Shown: in pieces, positions 52,724 through 60,613 of the stretch | Layout: every line of letters starts with the position of its first letter | Position numbering within the stretch: position 1 is the stretch's first letter | NCBI RefSeq assembly: GCF_001425625.1 | Contig: NZ_LMCP01000044.1 | Location: 62,001 to 126,000, forward strand | DNA length: 64,000 bases | Reading direction: 5' to 3' | From: Mesorhizobium sp. Root102 | GTDB lineage: Bacteria > Pseudomonadota > Alphaproteobacteria > Rhizobiales > Rhizobiaceae | The notes under the pieces: generated by a model | What the model was told of the DNA's origin: nothing | Database searches by the model: none | What the model saw: only the letters and a program-made list of their open reading frames with translations | Made by a program: the position numbers and the translations under genes

Positions 52724-53038
52724 ATGAATTGGCTGAAGATCGCGACCGTGGCGGCCCTCGCGGGATGGCCTGGCATTGCGCTCGCAAAGGAGGCCGTCAG
52801 CTGCGGCGGCGCCGCCATGCTGGGTGGCGCGCAGTTGAACTGCAGCCACGTCGAACCCCATGCGCCGCCTCAGTTTTGCACCTATAGCTGGGCTCTGCAC
52901 ACGCCCGCCGGCGACCAGAAAATCGTCGAAGGCACCTTCATGTTGCCGCCCGGCGCCTCGAATGTCACGGTCTATCAGGGCAGCGGTTTCGACCGTGCGC
53001 TGTCAGACCCGATCGTGATCTGCCGCGGCGGTAAATGA
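52724..53038 (+). CDS. Small exported hypothetical protein
   Basis: The 104-residue protein has a signal peptide (MNWLKIATVAALAGWPGIALA) and a mature part with four or five Cys residues (VSCGGAAM, LNCSHVEPHAPPQFCTYSW, IVICRGGK), suggesting disulphides in the periplasm. The ATG at 52724 is chosen because GAGG lies eight bases upstream; an ATG at 52718 is too close. I do not recognise a family. It is divergent from marR. Confidence 0.65.
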   Translation: MNWLKIATVAALAGWPGIALAKEAVSCGGAAMLGGAQLNCSHVEPHAPPQFCTYSWALHTPAGDQKIVEGTFMLPPGASNVTVYQGSGFDRALSDPIVICRGGK

Positions 53039-53179
53039 TTAAAGCCGCCAAGGAAAGCTCGCTCGTCTGCCGATTGGTGCTATAGGGCGGATCACGCTAT
53101 TTTGAACAGGCGCATGCGGGTTCCGGATGCGCCTGGCGGCCATTTCCTTGACGGACCCCAATTCTTAACGGACATCGAC

Positions 53180-53818
53180 ATGGACGGCCCCAACCCCAAT
53201 ATCAAGCACCCGATCCCGATGCATACCCGCGTCGGCTTCCTCAAGGGACTGGTGAGCGCGCCGAACATCGAGATCGGCGACTTCACCTACTATGACGATC
53301 CCGACGGGCCGGACAAATTCGCCGAAAAATGCGTCCTGCACCATTATCCCTTCATAGGCGACAAGCTCATCATCGGCAGGTTCTGCGCCATCGCCGAGGG
53401 CGCGCGCTTCATCATGAACGGTGCCAACCACGCAATGTCCGGCTTTTCGACCTATCCGTTCAATATTTTCGGTCATGGCTGGGAAAAGGGTTTTGACCCG
53501 GCGACATGGTCGAAGGAGGTTCGAGGCGACACAATCGTCGGCAACGACGTCTGGATCGGCATGGAGGCGGTGATCATGCCCGGCGTGACGATCGGCCATG
53601 GCGCCATCGTCGGTGCGAAATCACTGGTGACGCACGACGTGCCGCCCTATGCGATCGTCGCCGGCAACGCGGCCAAGGTGGTAAGGATGCGTTTCGACTA
53701 CCGGACGGTCAGGCGGCTGCTGGCGGTGGCGTGGTGGAACTGGCCCGTGGACAAGGTCAGCCGCAACCTCGATGCTATCCGGGGTGCCAATATTTCTCTT
53801 CTGGAGGCAGCAGCTTGA
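53180..53818 (+). CDS. CatB/Vat-type xenobiotic O-acetyltransferase
   Basis: The 212-residue left-handed beta-helix acetyltransferase reads DGPNPNIKHPIPMHTRVGFLKGLVSAPNIEIGDFTYYDDPDGPDKFAEKCVLHHYPFIGDKLIIGRFCAIAEGARFIMNGANHAMSGFSTYPFNIF, with the catalytic His in GANHAM. Hexapeptide repeats follow (IVGNDVWIGMEAVIMPGVTIGHGAIVGAKSLVTHDV). Members acetylate chloramphenicol or streptogramin A using acetyl-CoA; many chromosomal homologues are housekeeping and not resistance genes. The start at 53180 matches family N-termini; a TTG at 53102 would add 26 odd residues. engB overlaps its stop. Confidence 0.9.
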   Translation: MDGPNPNIKHPIPMHTRVGFLKGLVSAPNIEIGDFTYYDDPDGPDKFAEKCVLHHYPFIGDKLIIGRFCAIAEGARFIMNGANHAMSGFSTYPFNIFGHGWEKGFDPATWSKEVRGDTIVGNDVWIGMEAVIMPGVTIGHGAIVGAKSLVTHDVPPYAIVAGNAAKVVRMRFDYRTVRRLLAVAWWNWPVDKVSRNLDAIRGANISLLEAAA

Positions 53819-54474
53819 ACGCTCTGAACAGCAGCATAATCGGCACCGAACTGTTTACGCGCGGGTGGATCTTCATCCGCGGCGTGCCGGCCATGAAGTT
53901 CCTGCCGCCGGAAGGACCGCCGGAAATCGCCTTTGCCGGCCGCTCGAATGTCGGCAAGTCGTCGCTGATCAACGCGCTGGTCAACCAGAAGGGGCTGGCG
54001 CGCACCTCCAACACGCCGGGGCGCACGCAAGAGCTCAACTATTTCGTGCCGGACGGATTTTCGGGTGAGGGCGCCGACCTGCCGCCCTTGGCGCTGGTCG
54101 ACATGCCTGGCTACGGCTACGCCACCGCGCCGAAGGAGAAGGTCGACGAGTGGACCAAGCTGGTCTTCGACTATCTCAAGGGCCGCGTCACACTGAAGCG
54201 GGTTTATGTGCTGATTGACGCCCGCCATGGCATCAAGGCCAAGGACGAAGAAGTGCTGTCGCTGCTCGACAAGGCGGCGGTGTCCTACCAGATCGTGCTG
54301 ACCAAGACCGACAAGATCAAGGCTGCCGGCGTGCCGCGGCTGATCGAGGAGACCCTGGCAAAGATCAAGAAGCGGCCGGCGGCTTTCCCATTCGTTCTGG
54401 CGACGTCTTCGGAAAAGGCCGAGGGCCTCCAGGAATTGCAGGCTGCGATCGTGCTCGCCGCCAATGGCGGCTAA
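53815..54474 (+). CDS. engB: Ribosome-biogenesis GTPase EngB (YihA/YsxC)
   Basis: The 219-residue GTPase assists 50S subunit assembly. Motifs are G1 FAGRSNVGKSSLINAL, G2 region TSNTPGRTQELNYF, G3 LVDMPGYGYATAPK, G4 VLTKTDK and G5-like ATSSEKAEG. The start is TTG at 53815 with GGAGG seven bases upstream, overlapping the acetyltransferase stop. In related bacteria engB lies close to yidC and argB; here it is separated from both by accessory genes. Confidence 0.96.
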   Translation: MNALNSSIIGTELFTRGWIFIRGVPAMKFLPPEGPPEIAFAGRSNVGKSSLINALVNQKGLARTSNTPGRTQELNYFVPDGFSGEGADLPPLALVDMPGYGYATAPKEKVDEWTKLVFDYLKGRVTLKRVYVLIDARHGIKAKDEEVLSLLDKAAVSYQIVLTKTDKIKAAGVPRLIEETLAKIKKRPAAFPFVLATSSEKAEGLQELQAAIVLAANGG

Positions 54475-54497
54475 GCATCTGCACCTTAGGGCGTGGC

Positions 54498-55232
54498 CTA
54501 GGGCTTGGCTTCGATAGCAATCGTCTGATGGCCTTCTTCCTCCGCAAGCCTTTCGGTGCCGTAGGCTTTCATGAACATCGAGACGCCTGACCTGACGATG
54601 TGGTCGATCTCGTCCTGGGTCGGGGCTTTGGTGCGGTAGGCGAAGATGCACTGGCGGAACAGGCCTGCCAGGCACAGCTCGGTGAGCTGATAGGCGGCGA
54701 GATCGACATCGTCGATCCGCAGCAGGTCGCGCTTGATGGCGGCATCGAGAAACGCCGCGACCTTGTCGTGACCACGCTTGGGACCGCGTTCGTAAAACCT
54801 TGCGCCCATGTCGGGTATCCGGTCGGACGCGCCGATCACCGTGCGCTGCGCCTGGATCACCCTGGCCGACGTGATCTTGAGGGCCAGCACCTTGCCGAAC
54901 TTCACCAGCGTCTCGCGCAGGTCGTCGGCGTTGTCCAGCACGTCATACATGTTCTTGAAGATCGTGCCGCGCTCTTCCTCGATCAGCGCTTCGAACAGCT
55001 CTTCCTTGTTGGCGAAATAGACATAGATCGTGCCCTTGGAGACACCGGCCTCACGGGTGATGTCATTCATCGAGGCGGCTTCGAACCCCTTGTCGATAAA
55101 GACACGACGGGCGCCATCGATGATCTGGCTGCGCTTGACCGGATCCTGCCCGGCCGCCGGGCGGCCACGGCGCAAGCTGTCCAGCAAGTCGCCACACGGG
55201 TCGGTTTCGACGCTGGGCGGTGTCTCGGTCAT
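54498..55232 (-). CDS. TetR-family regulator of the second EmrAB-type pair
   Basis: The 244-residue protein has the TetR DNA-binding domain at about 35-85: KRSQIIDGARRVFIDKGFEAASMNDITREAGVSKGTIYVYFANKEELFEALI, followed by an all-helical ligand domain with the AefR-like ARVIQAQRTVIGASDRIPDMGARFYERGP segment. It is divergent from the HlyD-type gene, and the shared 132-base region has two matching palindromes. The ATG at 55232 has GAGGTG upstream. It probably represses the efflux genes and itself. Confidence 0.93.
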   Translation of the reverse strand: MTETPPSVETDPCGDLLDSLRRGRPAAGQDPVKRSQIIDGARRVFIDKGFEAASMNDITREAGVSKGTIYVYFANKEELFEALIEEERGTIFKNMYDVLDNADDLRETLVKFGKVLALKITSARVIQAQRTVIGASDRIPDMGARFYERGPKRGHDKVAAFLDAAIKRDLLRIDDVDLAAYQLTELCLAGLFRQCIFAYRTKAPTQDEIDHIVRSGVSMFMKAYGTERLAEEEGHQTIAIEAKP

Positions 55233-55255
55233 GAAAGTCACACCTCGAAAATAAT

Positions 55256-55273
55256 TCGAACCAACCGGTTCGA
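55256..55273. promoter_or_regulatory. TetR operator 1
   Basis: TCGAACCAACCGGTTCGA is a perfect inverted repeat with 7-base arms and a 4-base centre, 24 bases upstream of the tetR start. It shares GAACC-N4-GGTTC with operator 2 at 55319. Confidence 0.7.
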
Positions 55274-55318
55274 TTGCCCTTGATATGGTCCTCTTCACGC
55301 GCTATGTCAACGCCCGGA

Positions 55319-55336
55319 TCGAACCGAACGGTTCAG
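55319..55336. promoter_or_regulatory. TetR operator 2
   Basis: TCGAACCGAACGGTTCAG repeats the operator 1 pattern, 29 bases upstream of the HlyD-type start and just before an AT-rich TATTATAAT stretch that may be the -10 element. Binding here would block the efflux promoter directly. Confidence 0.65.
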
Positions 55337-55364
55337 TATCATATTATAATTTTAGAGAGATGTC

Positions 55365-56567
55365 ATGTCCTCGAACGCGCCGACCACAGCCGAAGTCCGT
55401 CCTTTTCCCAACGCCAAGGTTGCGCCAGCGACGGAAGCACCGGGAGTGCCTGTCCAGCCCGCCGTATCATCGCCGCCGACAGAGGCTCCGGTCAAGAAGA
55501 AGCGCTCGGTGCGCTCCTTTCTGCTGCCGATCATCGGCGTTGCCTTGCTGAGTGCCGGCGCCTGGTACGGTTACGATTACTGGACCACGGGCCGCTTCAT
55601 GATCTCGACGGACGACGCCTATGTCCAGGCCGACATGGCGTTCATCTCGCCCAAGATTTCCGGCTATGTCGATCAGGTCAAGGTGAGCGAGAACCAGTCG
55701 GTCAAGGCTGGTGACCCGCTGCTCGTCGTCGATGACGGCGACTACAGAATAGCCGTCGCCCAGGCCGAGGCGCAGATCGCCACCTTGAGCAAGACGCTCG
55801 ACCGTATCGACGCCCAGACCGAAGCGGCACGCGCCGCGCTGCAGCAGGCACAGGCGCAGAAGGTCGCCGACCAGGCCGCGGCCGACAATGCGGGCAAGGT
55901 CGCGGCGCGCGCCTCGCAGCTGCTCAAGACGCATGTTGGCACGCAGGCCCAGCTGGACGACGCCCAGACGGCGGTGCAGCAGGCCAACGCCGCGCTTGTC
56001 GGTGCCGATGCGCAGATCGCCGCGGCGCAGGCCAATATCGGCGTGCTGCAGGCGCAGCGCGCCGAATCGGCAAGCACGCTGGCGTCCTTGCAGCTTAGCC
56101 GGGACAAGGCCCTGCGGGATCTTTCCTTCACCGTGCTCAAGGCGCCTTATGACGGCGTCGTCGGCAACCGTTCCGTCGAGCAGGGCGATCTCGTCAGCCC
56201 CGGCCAGAAGCTCGCCGTCATCGTGCCGATGGACAAGCTCTACATCGTCGCCAACTTCAAGGAGACGCAGCTGGCCCGGCTGGTTCCCGGCGAGAAGGTC
56301 AAGATCTCGGTCGATGCGACCGACGGCCGGGACTTCGAGGGAACCGTCTCGTCGCTGGCGCCGGCTTCCGGTGCCGTGTTCTCGCTGCTGCCGCCCGAAA
56401 ACGCCACCGGCAACTTCACCAAGGTGGTGCAGCGCGTTCCGGTCCGCATCGACGTTCCCGCCGATGTGCTGAAGAGCGGCAAGCTGCGCGCCGGCCTGAG
56501 CGTCGTCGTCGCCGTCGACAGCCGCACCGCCCCATCCGGGTCGGCATCAGCGGCCGCGTCGAACTGA
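55365..56567 (+). CDS. HlyD-family membrane fusion protein, EmrA-like (second copy)
   Basis: The 400-residue adaptor has a cytoplasmic N-tail, a transmembrane helix (SFLLPIIGVALLSAGAWYGYDYW), then STDDAYVQADMAFISPKISGYVDQVKVSENQSVKAGDPLLVVDDGDY, a long Ala/Gln-rich coiled coil (about 130-245), and LKAPYDGVVGNRSVEQGDLVSPGQKLAVIV. It pairs with the next gene for tripartite drug efflux. It is less like the first EmrA copy than the fasciclin proteins are like each other. Confidence 0.94.
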   Translation: MSSNAPTTAEVRPFPNAKVAPATEAPGVPVQPAVSSPPTEAPVKKKRSVRSFLLPIIGVALLSAGAWYGYDYWTTGRFMISTDDAYVQADMAFISPKISGYVDQVKVSENQSVKAGDPLLVVDDGDYRIAVAQAEAQIATLSKTLDRIDAQTEAARAALQQAQAQKVADQAAADNAGKVAARASQLLKTHVGTQAQLDDAQTAVQQANAALVGADAQIAAAQANIGVLQAQRAESASTLASLQLSRDKALRDLSFTVLKAPYDGVVGNRSVEQGDLVSPGQKLAVIVPMDKLYIVANFKETQLARLVPGEKVKISVDATDGRDFEGTVSSLAPASGAVFSLLPPENATGNFTKVVQRVPVRIDVPADVLKSGKLRAGLSVVVAVDSRTAPSGSASAAASN

Positions 56568-56589
56568 GCGGCCGCCGGGGAGCAATGCT

Positions 56590-58182
56590 ATGGCAACCGC
56601 AACCCTGACAGCAGGAGCGCCGCCGGCCAGGCCGGCTGTGCCTGACACCATTTCGACGCGGCGCGTCATCGCCTTCCTGGCGATGGTGTTCGGCATGTTC
56701 ATGGCCATCCTGGACATCCAGATCGTCTCCGCCTCGCTGGCCGAGATCCAAGCCGGCCTGAGCGCAAGCTCGGACGAGATCCCGTGGGTGCAGACCGCCT
56801 ATCTGATCGCCGAGGTGGTGATGATCCCACTGTCGGGTTTCCTCAGCCGGATGCTGTCGACACGCGTGCTGTTCACGATCTCGGCGGCAGGCTTCACCGC
56901 GGCCAGTGCGTTGGCGGCGACCGCCACCAACATCGACCAGATGATCGTCTACCGCGCCGTCCAGGGCTTCATCGGCGGCGGCATGATCCCGAGCGTCTTT
57001 GCTGCCGCCTTCACCATCTTCCCACCGTCGCGCCGCGCCGTGGTGTCGCCGATGATCGGCCTGGTGGCGACTCTGGCGCCGACCATCGGCCCGACCGTCG
57101 GCGGCTATATCAGCCATGCCATGTCCTGGCATTGGCTGTTCCTGGTCAATGTCGTGCCCGGCATCCTGGTGACGACGGCGGCCTGGACGCTGATCGACTT
57201 CGACAAGCCCAACCTCAAGCTGTTCAGCAAGTTCGACTGGTGGGGCCTCGCCGGCATGGCAGCCTTCCTTGGCTGCATGGAATATGTGCTCGAGGAAGGT
57301 CCCAACAATGACTGGCTGCAGGACCAGGGCGTGTTCATCTGCGCCATTGTCATGACCATCGGCGGGGTGCTGTTCTTCTGGCGCGTGTTCACCGCCGAGG
57401 AGCCGATCGTCGACCTGAAGGCGTTCACCAACATCAACTTCGCCTTCGGTTCGCTGTTTTCCTTCGTCATAGGCATCGGCCTCTACGGCCTGACCTATCT
57501 CTACCCGGTGTTCCTCGGGCGCATCCGCGGCTACGATTCGATGATGATCGGCGAGGCGCTGTTCGTCAGCGGCCTGGCGATGTTCTTCACCGCTCCGATC
57601 TCGGGCGTCCTGTCGAACAAGATGGACCCGCGCCTGATGATGATGGTCGGCTTCTTCGGCTTCGCCACCGGAACGTGGTGGATGACGCATCTGACCGCCG
57701 ACTGGGATTTTTATGAGCTGCTCATCCCGCAGATCCTGCGTGGCTGTTCGATGATGCTGTGCATGGTGCCGATCAACAACATCGCGCTCGGCACCTTGCC
57801 ACCCGAGCGGCTCAAGAATGCGTCGGGCCTGTTCAACCTCACCCGCAACCTTGGCGGTGCCGTCGGCCTTGCCCTGATCAACACGGTGCTGATCGACCGC
57901 AATGCCTTCCACTACGCAAGGCTCTCCGAGCATGTGCAATGGGGCAGTGAAGCCGCGCAGACCAAGCTGCGGAACATGACGCTCAATTTCGAGCAGACCC
58001 CCGGCCTGGACGCGACAAGTGCGGCGATCTCCAAGCTGTCGGGCATGGTCCAGCAGCAGGCGGCGTTGCTGTCCTTCATGGACGTGTTCTTCATGCTGAC
58101 GGTACTGTTTGCGACGCTTGGCCTGTTCACCATGCTGATCCGCAAGCCGGCCGCGGCCGGTGGTGGCGGTGGCGGGCACTGA
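56590..58182 (+). CDS. DHA2-family drug efflux MFS transporter, EmrB-like (second copy)
   Basis: The 530-residue protein has about 14 transmembrane segments: RRVIAFLAMVFGMFMAILDIQIVSASLAEIQAGLSASSDEIPWVQTAYLIAEVV, motif C region LAPTIGPTVGGYISHAMSWHWLFLVNVVPG, and RLKNASGLFNLTRNLGGAVGLALINTVLIDRNAFHYARLSEHV. The ILDIQIVSASL form differs from LDTTIANVALP of the first copy, so the two pumps belong to different DHA2 subgroups. A Gly-rich tail ends the protein. It starts 22 bases after its adaptor gene. Confidence 0.94.
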   Translation: MATATLTAGAPPARPAVPDTISTRRVIAFLAMVFGMFMAILDIQIVSASLAEIQAGLSASSDEIPWVQTAYLIAEVVMIPLSGFLSRMLSTRVLFTISAAGFTAASALAATATNIDQMIVYRAVQGFIGGGMIPSVFAAAFTIFPPSRRAVVSPMIGLVATLAPTIGPTVGGYISHAMSWHWLFLVNVVPGILVTTAAWTLIDFDKPNLKLFSKFDWWGLAGMAAFLGCMEYVLEEGPNNDWLQDQGVFICAIVMTIGGVLFFWRVFTAEEPIVDLKAFTNINFAFGSLFSFVIGIGLYGLTYLYPVFLGRIRGYDSMMIGEALFVSGLAMFFTAPISGVLSNKMDPRLMMMVGFFGFATGTWWMTHLTADWDFYELLIPQILRGCSMMLCMVPINNIALGTLPPERLKNASGLFNLTRNLGGAVGLALINTVLIDRNAFHYARLSEHVQWGSEAAQTKLRNMTLNFEQTPGLDATSAAISKLSGMVQQQAALLSFMDVFFMLTVLFATLGLFTMLIRKPAAAGGGGGGH

Positions 58183-58186
58183 CACC

Positions 58187-58234
58187 AGAGCAATTCCAGG
58201 AAAAGTGTGAAGCGGTTTTCCGTCAGGAATTGCG
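58187..58234. repeat. Dispersed rhizobial palindromic repeat
   Basis: GCAATTCCAGGAAAA (58190-58204) pairs imperfectly with TTTTCCGTCAGGAATTGC (58216-58233) around GTGTGAAGCGG. I recognise this wording as a small inverted-repeat element scattered between genes in many rhizobia and relatives. It lies just past the second emrB-like stop and resembles the element near 5115 in its AAAA...GCGGTTTT core. Confidence 0.65.
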
Positions 58235-58309
58235 ACAAAACAAAGATACGTGGGCAGCGGTTTCGGGAAGCTCCTCCAGTCCACGCCCGAAAAGCTCTGA
58301 CCGCGCAAA

Positions 58310-58336
58310 AAACTCCGGGCCGCAAGCCCGGAGTTT
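58310..58336. terminator. Bidirectional terminator between convergent emrB-like and msrB genes
   Basis: AAACTCCGGGC-cgcaa-GCCCGGAGTTT is a perfect 11-bp stem with A-runs before it (CAAAAAACT) and T-rich sequence after it (TTTCTT), so it can terminate transcription from either side. Confidence 0.85.
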
Positions 58337-58358
58337 CTTGTATCCGGTTTGGAGTTTG

Positions 58359-58862
58359 TCAGGCCGTGGCGGGCTTGAAGGTCAGCGCGACGCCGTTGAT
58401 GCAGTGGCGCAGGCCGGTCGGCGCCGGGCCGTCGTCGAAGACATGGCCAAGATGGCCGCCGCAACGGCGGCAATGCACCTCGGTGCGGGTCATGCCGAGC
58501 GACCGGTCCACGGTCTTGCCGATGCCATTGGCGATCTCCTGCCAAAAGCTCGGCCAGCCGGTGCCGGACTCGAACTTCGTCTCCGACGGGTAGACCGGCA
58601 GGTCGCAGCCGGCACAGGCAAAGATGCCCTTGCGGTGTTCGTTGAGCAGCGGGCTGGTGCCGGGATACTCCGTGCCTTCCTTGCGCAGCACGTCGAAGGC
58701 AGCCGGCGACAGGATGGCTTTCCACTCGGCGTCGGTCTTGGTGACCTCGAATTTCTCGGCGGCCTGCGCGGCCTGCGGGTTGCTCATGCGCAGCACTGTT
58801 GCCGCGGCGCCGACAACGCCGATGGCGGCGACGCCGCTCAAAAGAAAGTCGCGACGATTCAT
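58359..58862 (-). CDS. msrB: Tat-exported peptide-methionine (R)-S-oxide reductase MsrB
   Basis: The 167-residue protein reduces methionine-R-sulfoxide in proteins. It starts MNRRDFLLSGVAAIGVVGAAATVLRM, a twin-arginine signal, so it acts in the periplasm or is membrane-anchored. The MsrB fold follows: TEYPGTSPLLNEHRKGIFACAGCDLPVY and HCRRCGGHLGHVFDDGPAPTGLRHCINGVAL. The two CxxC pairs bind structural zinc, and RHCIN holds the catalytic Cys. The ATG at 58862 has AGGAGG upstream. The neighbouring fasciclin/ECF genes suggest a cell-envelope oxidative-stress role. Confidence 0.95.
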   Translation of the reverse strand: MNRRDFLLSGVAAIGVVGAAATVLRMSNPQAAQAAEKFEVTKTDAEWKAILSPAAFDVLRKEGTEYPGTSPLLNEHRKGIFACAGCDLPVYPSETKFESGTGWPSFWQEIANGIGKTVDRSLGMTRTEVHCRRCGGHLGHVFDDGPAPTGLRHCINGVALTFKPATA

Positions 58863-58944
58863 GACCAATTCCTCCTGTTGTCTCTTAGCCCAACTATACC
58901 GCCGCACGGAAATCAAAAGCCGGTGACGGTGGTCCTCGAACGAA

Positions 58945-58987
58945 CACTCCGCGCCGTCCCACATCTGAACGTGGACGACGCGGAGTG
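58945..58987. repeat. Long imperfect hairpin between fasciclin and msrB genes
   Basis: CACTCCGCGCCGTCCCAC (58945-58962) pairs with GTGGACGACGCGGAGTG (58971-58987) around an 8-base loop, with one mismatch or bulge. It could end the leftward fasciclin transcript, though there is no T-run. No gene occupies 58863-59093. Confidence 0.65.
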
Positions 58988-59071
58988 CGCGGGTCAATTG
59001 CGGATCACGGGAGCGAGACCATGCAATCGACGGAGGGTCCTTGCTGCAAGTTCGCCGGCAGCAAGCCCCCT

Positions 59072-59113
59072 GTTACATCTTGGGCAAAAGAAGTTACATC
59101 TTGGGCAAAAGAA
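59072..59113. repeat. 21-bp tandem duplication at the fasciclin stop codon
   Basis: Two identical 21-base copies (59072-59092 and 59093-59113) encode the end of the fasciclin protein (LLPKM and stop) on the minus strand. The gene uses the first stop it meets, and a second copy of the C-terminal codons and stop lies beyond it. It looks like a recent slippage duplication without effect on the protein. Confidence 0.9.
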
Positions 59114-59651
59114 CCTTGTCGATGACGTGGATGACGCCGTTGGACTGCTCGACATCGGCAATCGTCACATTGGCGACATTGCCGTTCTCGTCGGTGACGG
59201 TGACCTTGCCGCCGTCGGCCTTGAGCGACAGCTCGCAGCCGCCAACGGTCTTGACCTTGTGGGTGCCGCCATCAGCCTTGGCCATCGCGGCCACGTCCGC
59301 CCCCATCGCCTTGGCGCCGATGACATGGCAGGTCAGGATCTTGGTGAGCTTGTCCTTGTTCTCGGGCTTGAGCAGCGTCTCGACCGTGCCGGCCGGAAGT
59401 GCCGCGAAGGCGTCATTGGTCGGTGCGAACACGGTGAACGGGCCGGCGCCCTGCAGCGTTTCGACCAGGCCGGCAGCCTTCACGGCGGCGACCAGCGTCG
59501 TGTGGTCCTTCGAGTTCACGGCGTTTTCGACGATGTTCTTGTTGGCGTACATGGCGGCGCCGCCAACCATCGGGTTTTCGGCATAGGCGGCGGTGGTAAG
59601 GGCGGAAACGGCGATCGTGCCGGCGAGCAAAAGGGTGACATATCTACGCAT
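59094..59651 (-). CDS. Secreted fasciclin (FAS1) domain protein, second copy
   Basis: The 185-residue protein has a signal peptide (MRRYVTLLLAGTIAVSALTTAAYA) and a FAS1 domain: NIVENAVNSKDHTTLVAAVKAAGLVETLQGAGPFTVFAPTNDAFAALP, LTKILTCHVIGAKAMGADVAAM, and ADVEQSNGVIHVIDKVLLPKM. It differs from the first copy mainly in the variable middle (VKTVGGCELSLKADGGKVTVTDENGNVANV), which has two Cys residues. The ribosome site is GAGGAG. It lies downstream of the sigma/anti-sigma pair on the same strand, with a 224-base gap holding a candidate ECF promoter. Confidence 0.95.
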   Translation of the reverse strand: MRRYVTLLLAGTIAVSALTTAAYAENPMVGGAAMYANKNIVENAVNSKDHTTLVAAVKAAGLVETLQGAGPFTVFAPTNDAFAALPAGTVETLLKPENKDKLTKILTCHVIGAKAMGADVAAMAKADGGTHKVKTVGGCELSLKADGGKVTVTDENGNVANVTIADVEQSNGVIHVIDKVLLPKM

Positions 59652-59701
59652 GATGCAAACTCCTCGGGTTTTTCTCTTCCCATCTTCGGGGACGCGAGGA
59701 G

Positions 59702-59727
59702 ATACGGAACAAAAATCCGGAAGTTTC
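59702..59727 (-). promoter_or_regulatory. Candidate ECF-sigma promoter of the second fasciclin gene
   Basis: On the minus strand GAAAC (59727-59723) and CGTAT (59706-59702) are separated by 16 bases. GAAACT is shared with the region ahead of the first fasciclin gene. The surrounding 59652-59875 gap is AT-rich and holds no gene. Confidence 0.4.
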
Positions 59728-59875
59728 AGAAATATTTTGATTTTTTATTTTATCAGGCGTGCCGCAGAGATTTTCCAGCGCAACCGCTTGCCGGCTAACA
59801 TGCTGTCTATTGGCATGCTCAGCGAAGGATAGACTTGGGATAGGCTATTTTGAAGTTGCAGGCGCGCGAAGCCGC

Positions 59876-60613
59876 TCAGATGCTTTTCAGATCGCCCGCT
59901 GCGACCACCGGTCCGGTCGGCTGGCCGGTCGGCGAACCGCCCGAGGGCTCGAGGCTGACAGCAAGCACCGCGCCTTGGGCAAGCTTCTGCTGGGCCGCGG
60001 GCGAGACTACGATATGCACCGTAGCACCTGCCGGAATGACGCCCATCGAGACCGGCGGGTTCTTGCCCTCGATCATCCACAGTTCGAAGTCCTTGCCGGC
60101 GGCACGCTCGCCGGAGACATGCGACAGGCCGACCTCGTGATGCGAGGCATCATAGACGGCGAGATATTTGACATCGCTGCCCTCGGCGGCCAGCGAAGCG
60201 ACGAGGCGCGGCTGCGGCTGCTCGACCGGTGGGTTGAGAATGGGCACGGCGATGTAGATCGCCAGTGCTGCAACCGCCGCCGCGGCAAGGCCACGCCAGA
60301 AGGCCAGGCTGGACCATAGGCCGCGCGATTCAGCGGGAGTCGCCACGGAAGCGGCGGACGCGAACAGGCGGCGATCGATCGCAGGCTTGACCGAAGCCGG
60401 CGGCTCGATTTCCGGATAGGCGGCGGCCAGCGCCGAAAAATTGACCTCCCAGCCGTCCACCAAGCGGGCGAAATCCGTCTCGCCGTCGATGCGGCGGGAG
60501 GCGATCTGGCGTTCGTCGGCATCCAGCACGCCGAGAACGTATTCGGCGGCGAGCAGGTCGTCGCCTCCACGTTCCGGGCCTGTGTCTTCTGCCAGCGTCA
60601 TCTTTCCAGACAT
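59876..60613 (-). CDS. RskA-type membrane anti-sigma factor
   Basis: The 245-residue protein has an N-terminal cytoplasmic sigma-binding region (DDLLAAEYVLGVLDADERQIASRRIDGETDFARLVDGWEVNFSALAAAYPEIEPPASV), one transmembrane helix (about 108-128, GLAAAAVAALAIYIAVPIL) and a periplasmic RskA domain (AVYDASHHEVGLSHVSGERAAGKDFELWMIEGKNPPVSMGVIPAG). It would hold the sigma factor at the membrane until cleavage or a signal releases it. It overlaps the sigma gene by 16 bases, giving translational coupling. Confidence 0.92.
   Translation of the reverse strand: MSGKMTLAEDTGPERGGDDLLAAEYVLGVLDADERQIASRRIDGETDFARLVDGWEVNFSALAAAYPEIEPPASVKPAIDRRLFASAASVATPAESRGLWSSLAFWRGLAAAAVAALAIYIAVPILNPPVEQPQPRLVASLAAEGSDVKYLAVYDASHHEVGLSHVSGERAAGKDFELWMIEGKNPPVSMGVIPAGATVHIVVSPAAQQKLAQGAVLAVSLEPSGGSPTGQPTGPVVAAGDLKSI

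Noticed and set aside
56416..58725. 769-codon minus-strand frame opposite the second emrB-like gene
   Set aside because: Shadow of a clear MFS transporter; it also crosses a bidirectional terminator.
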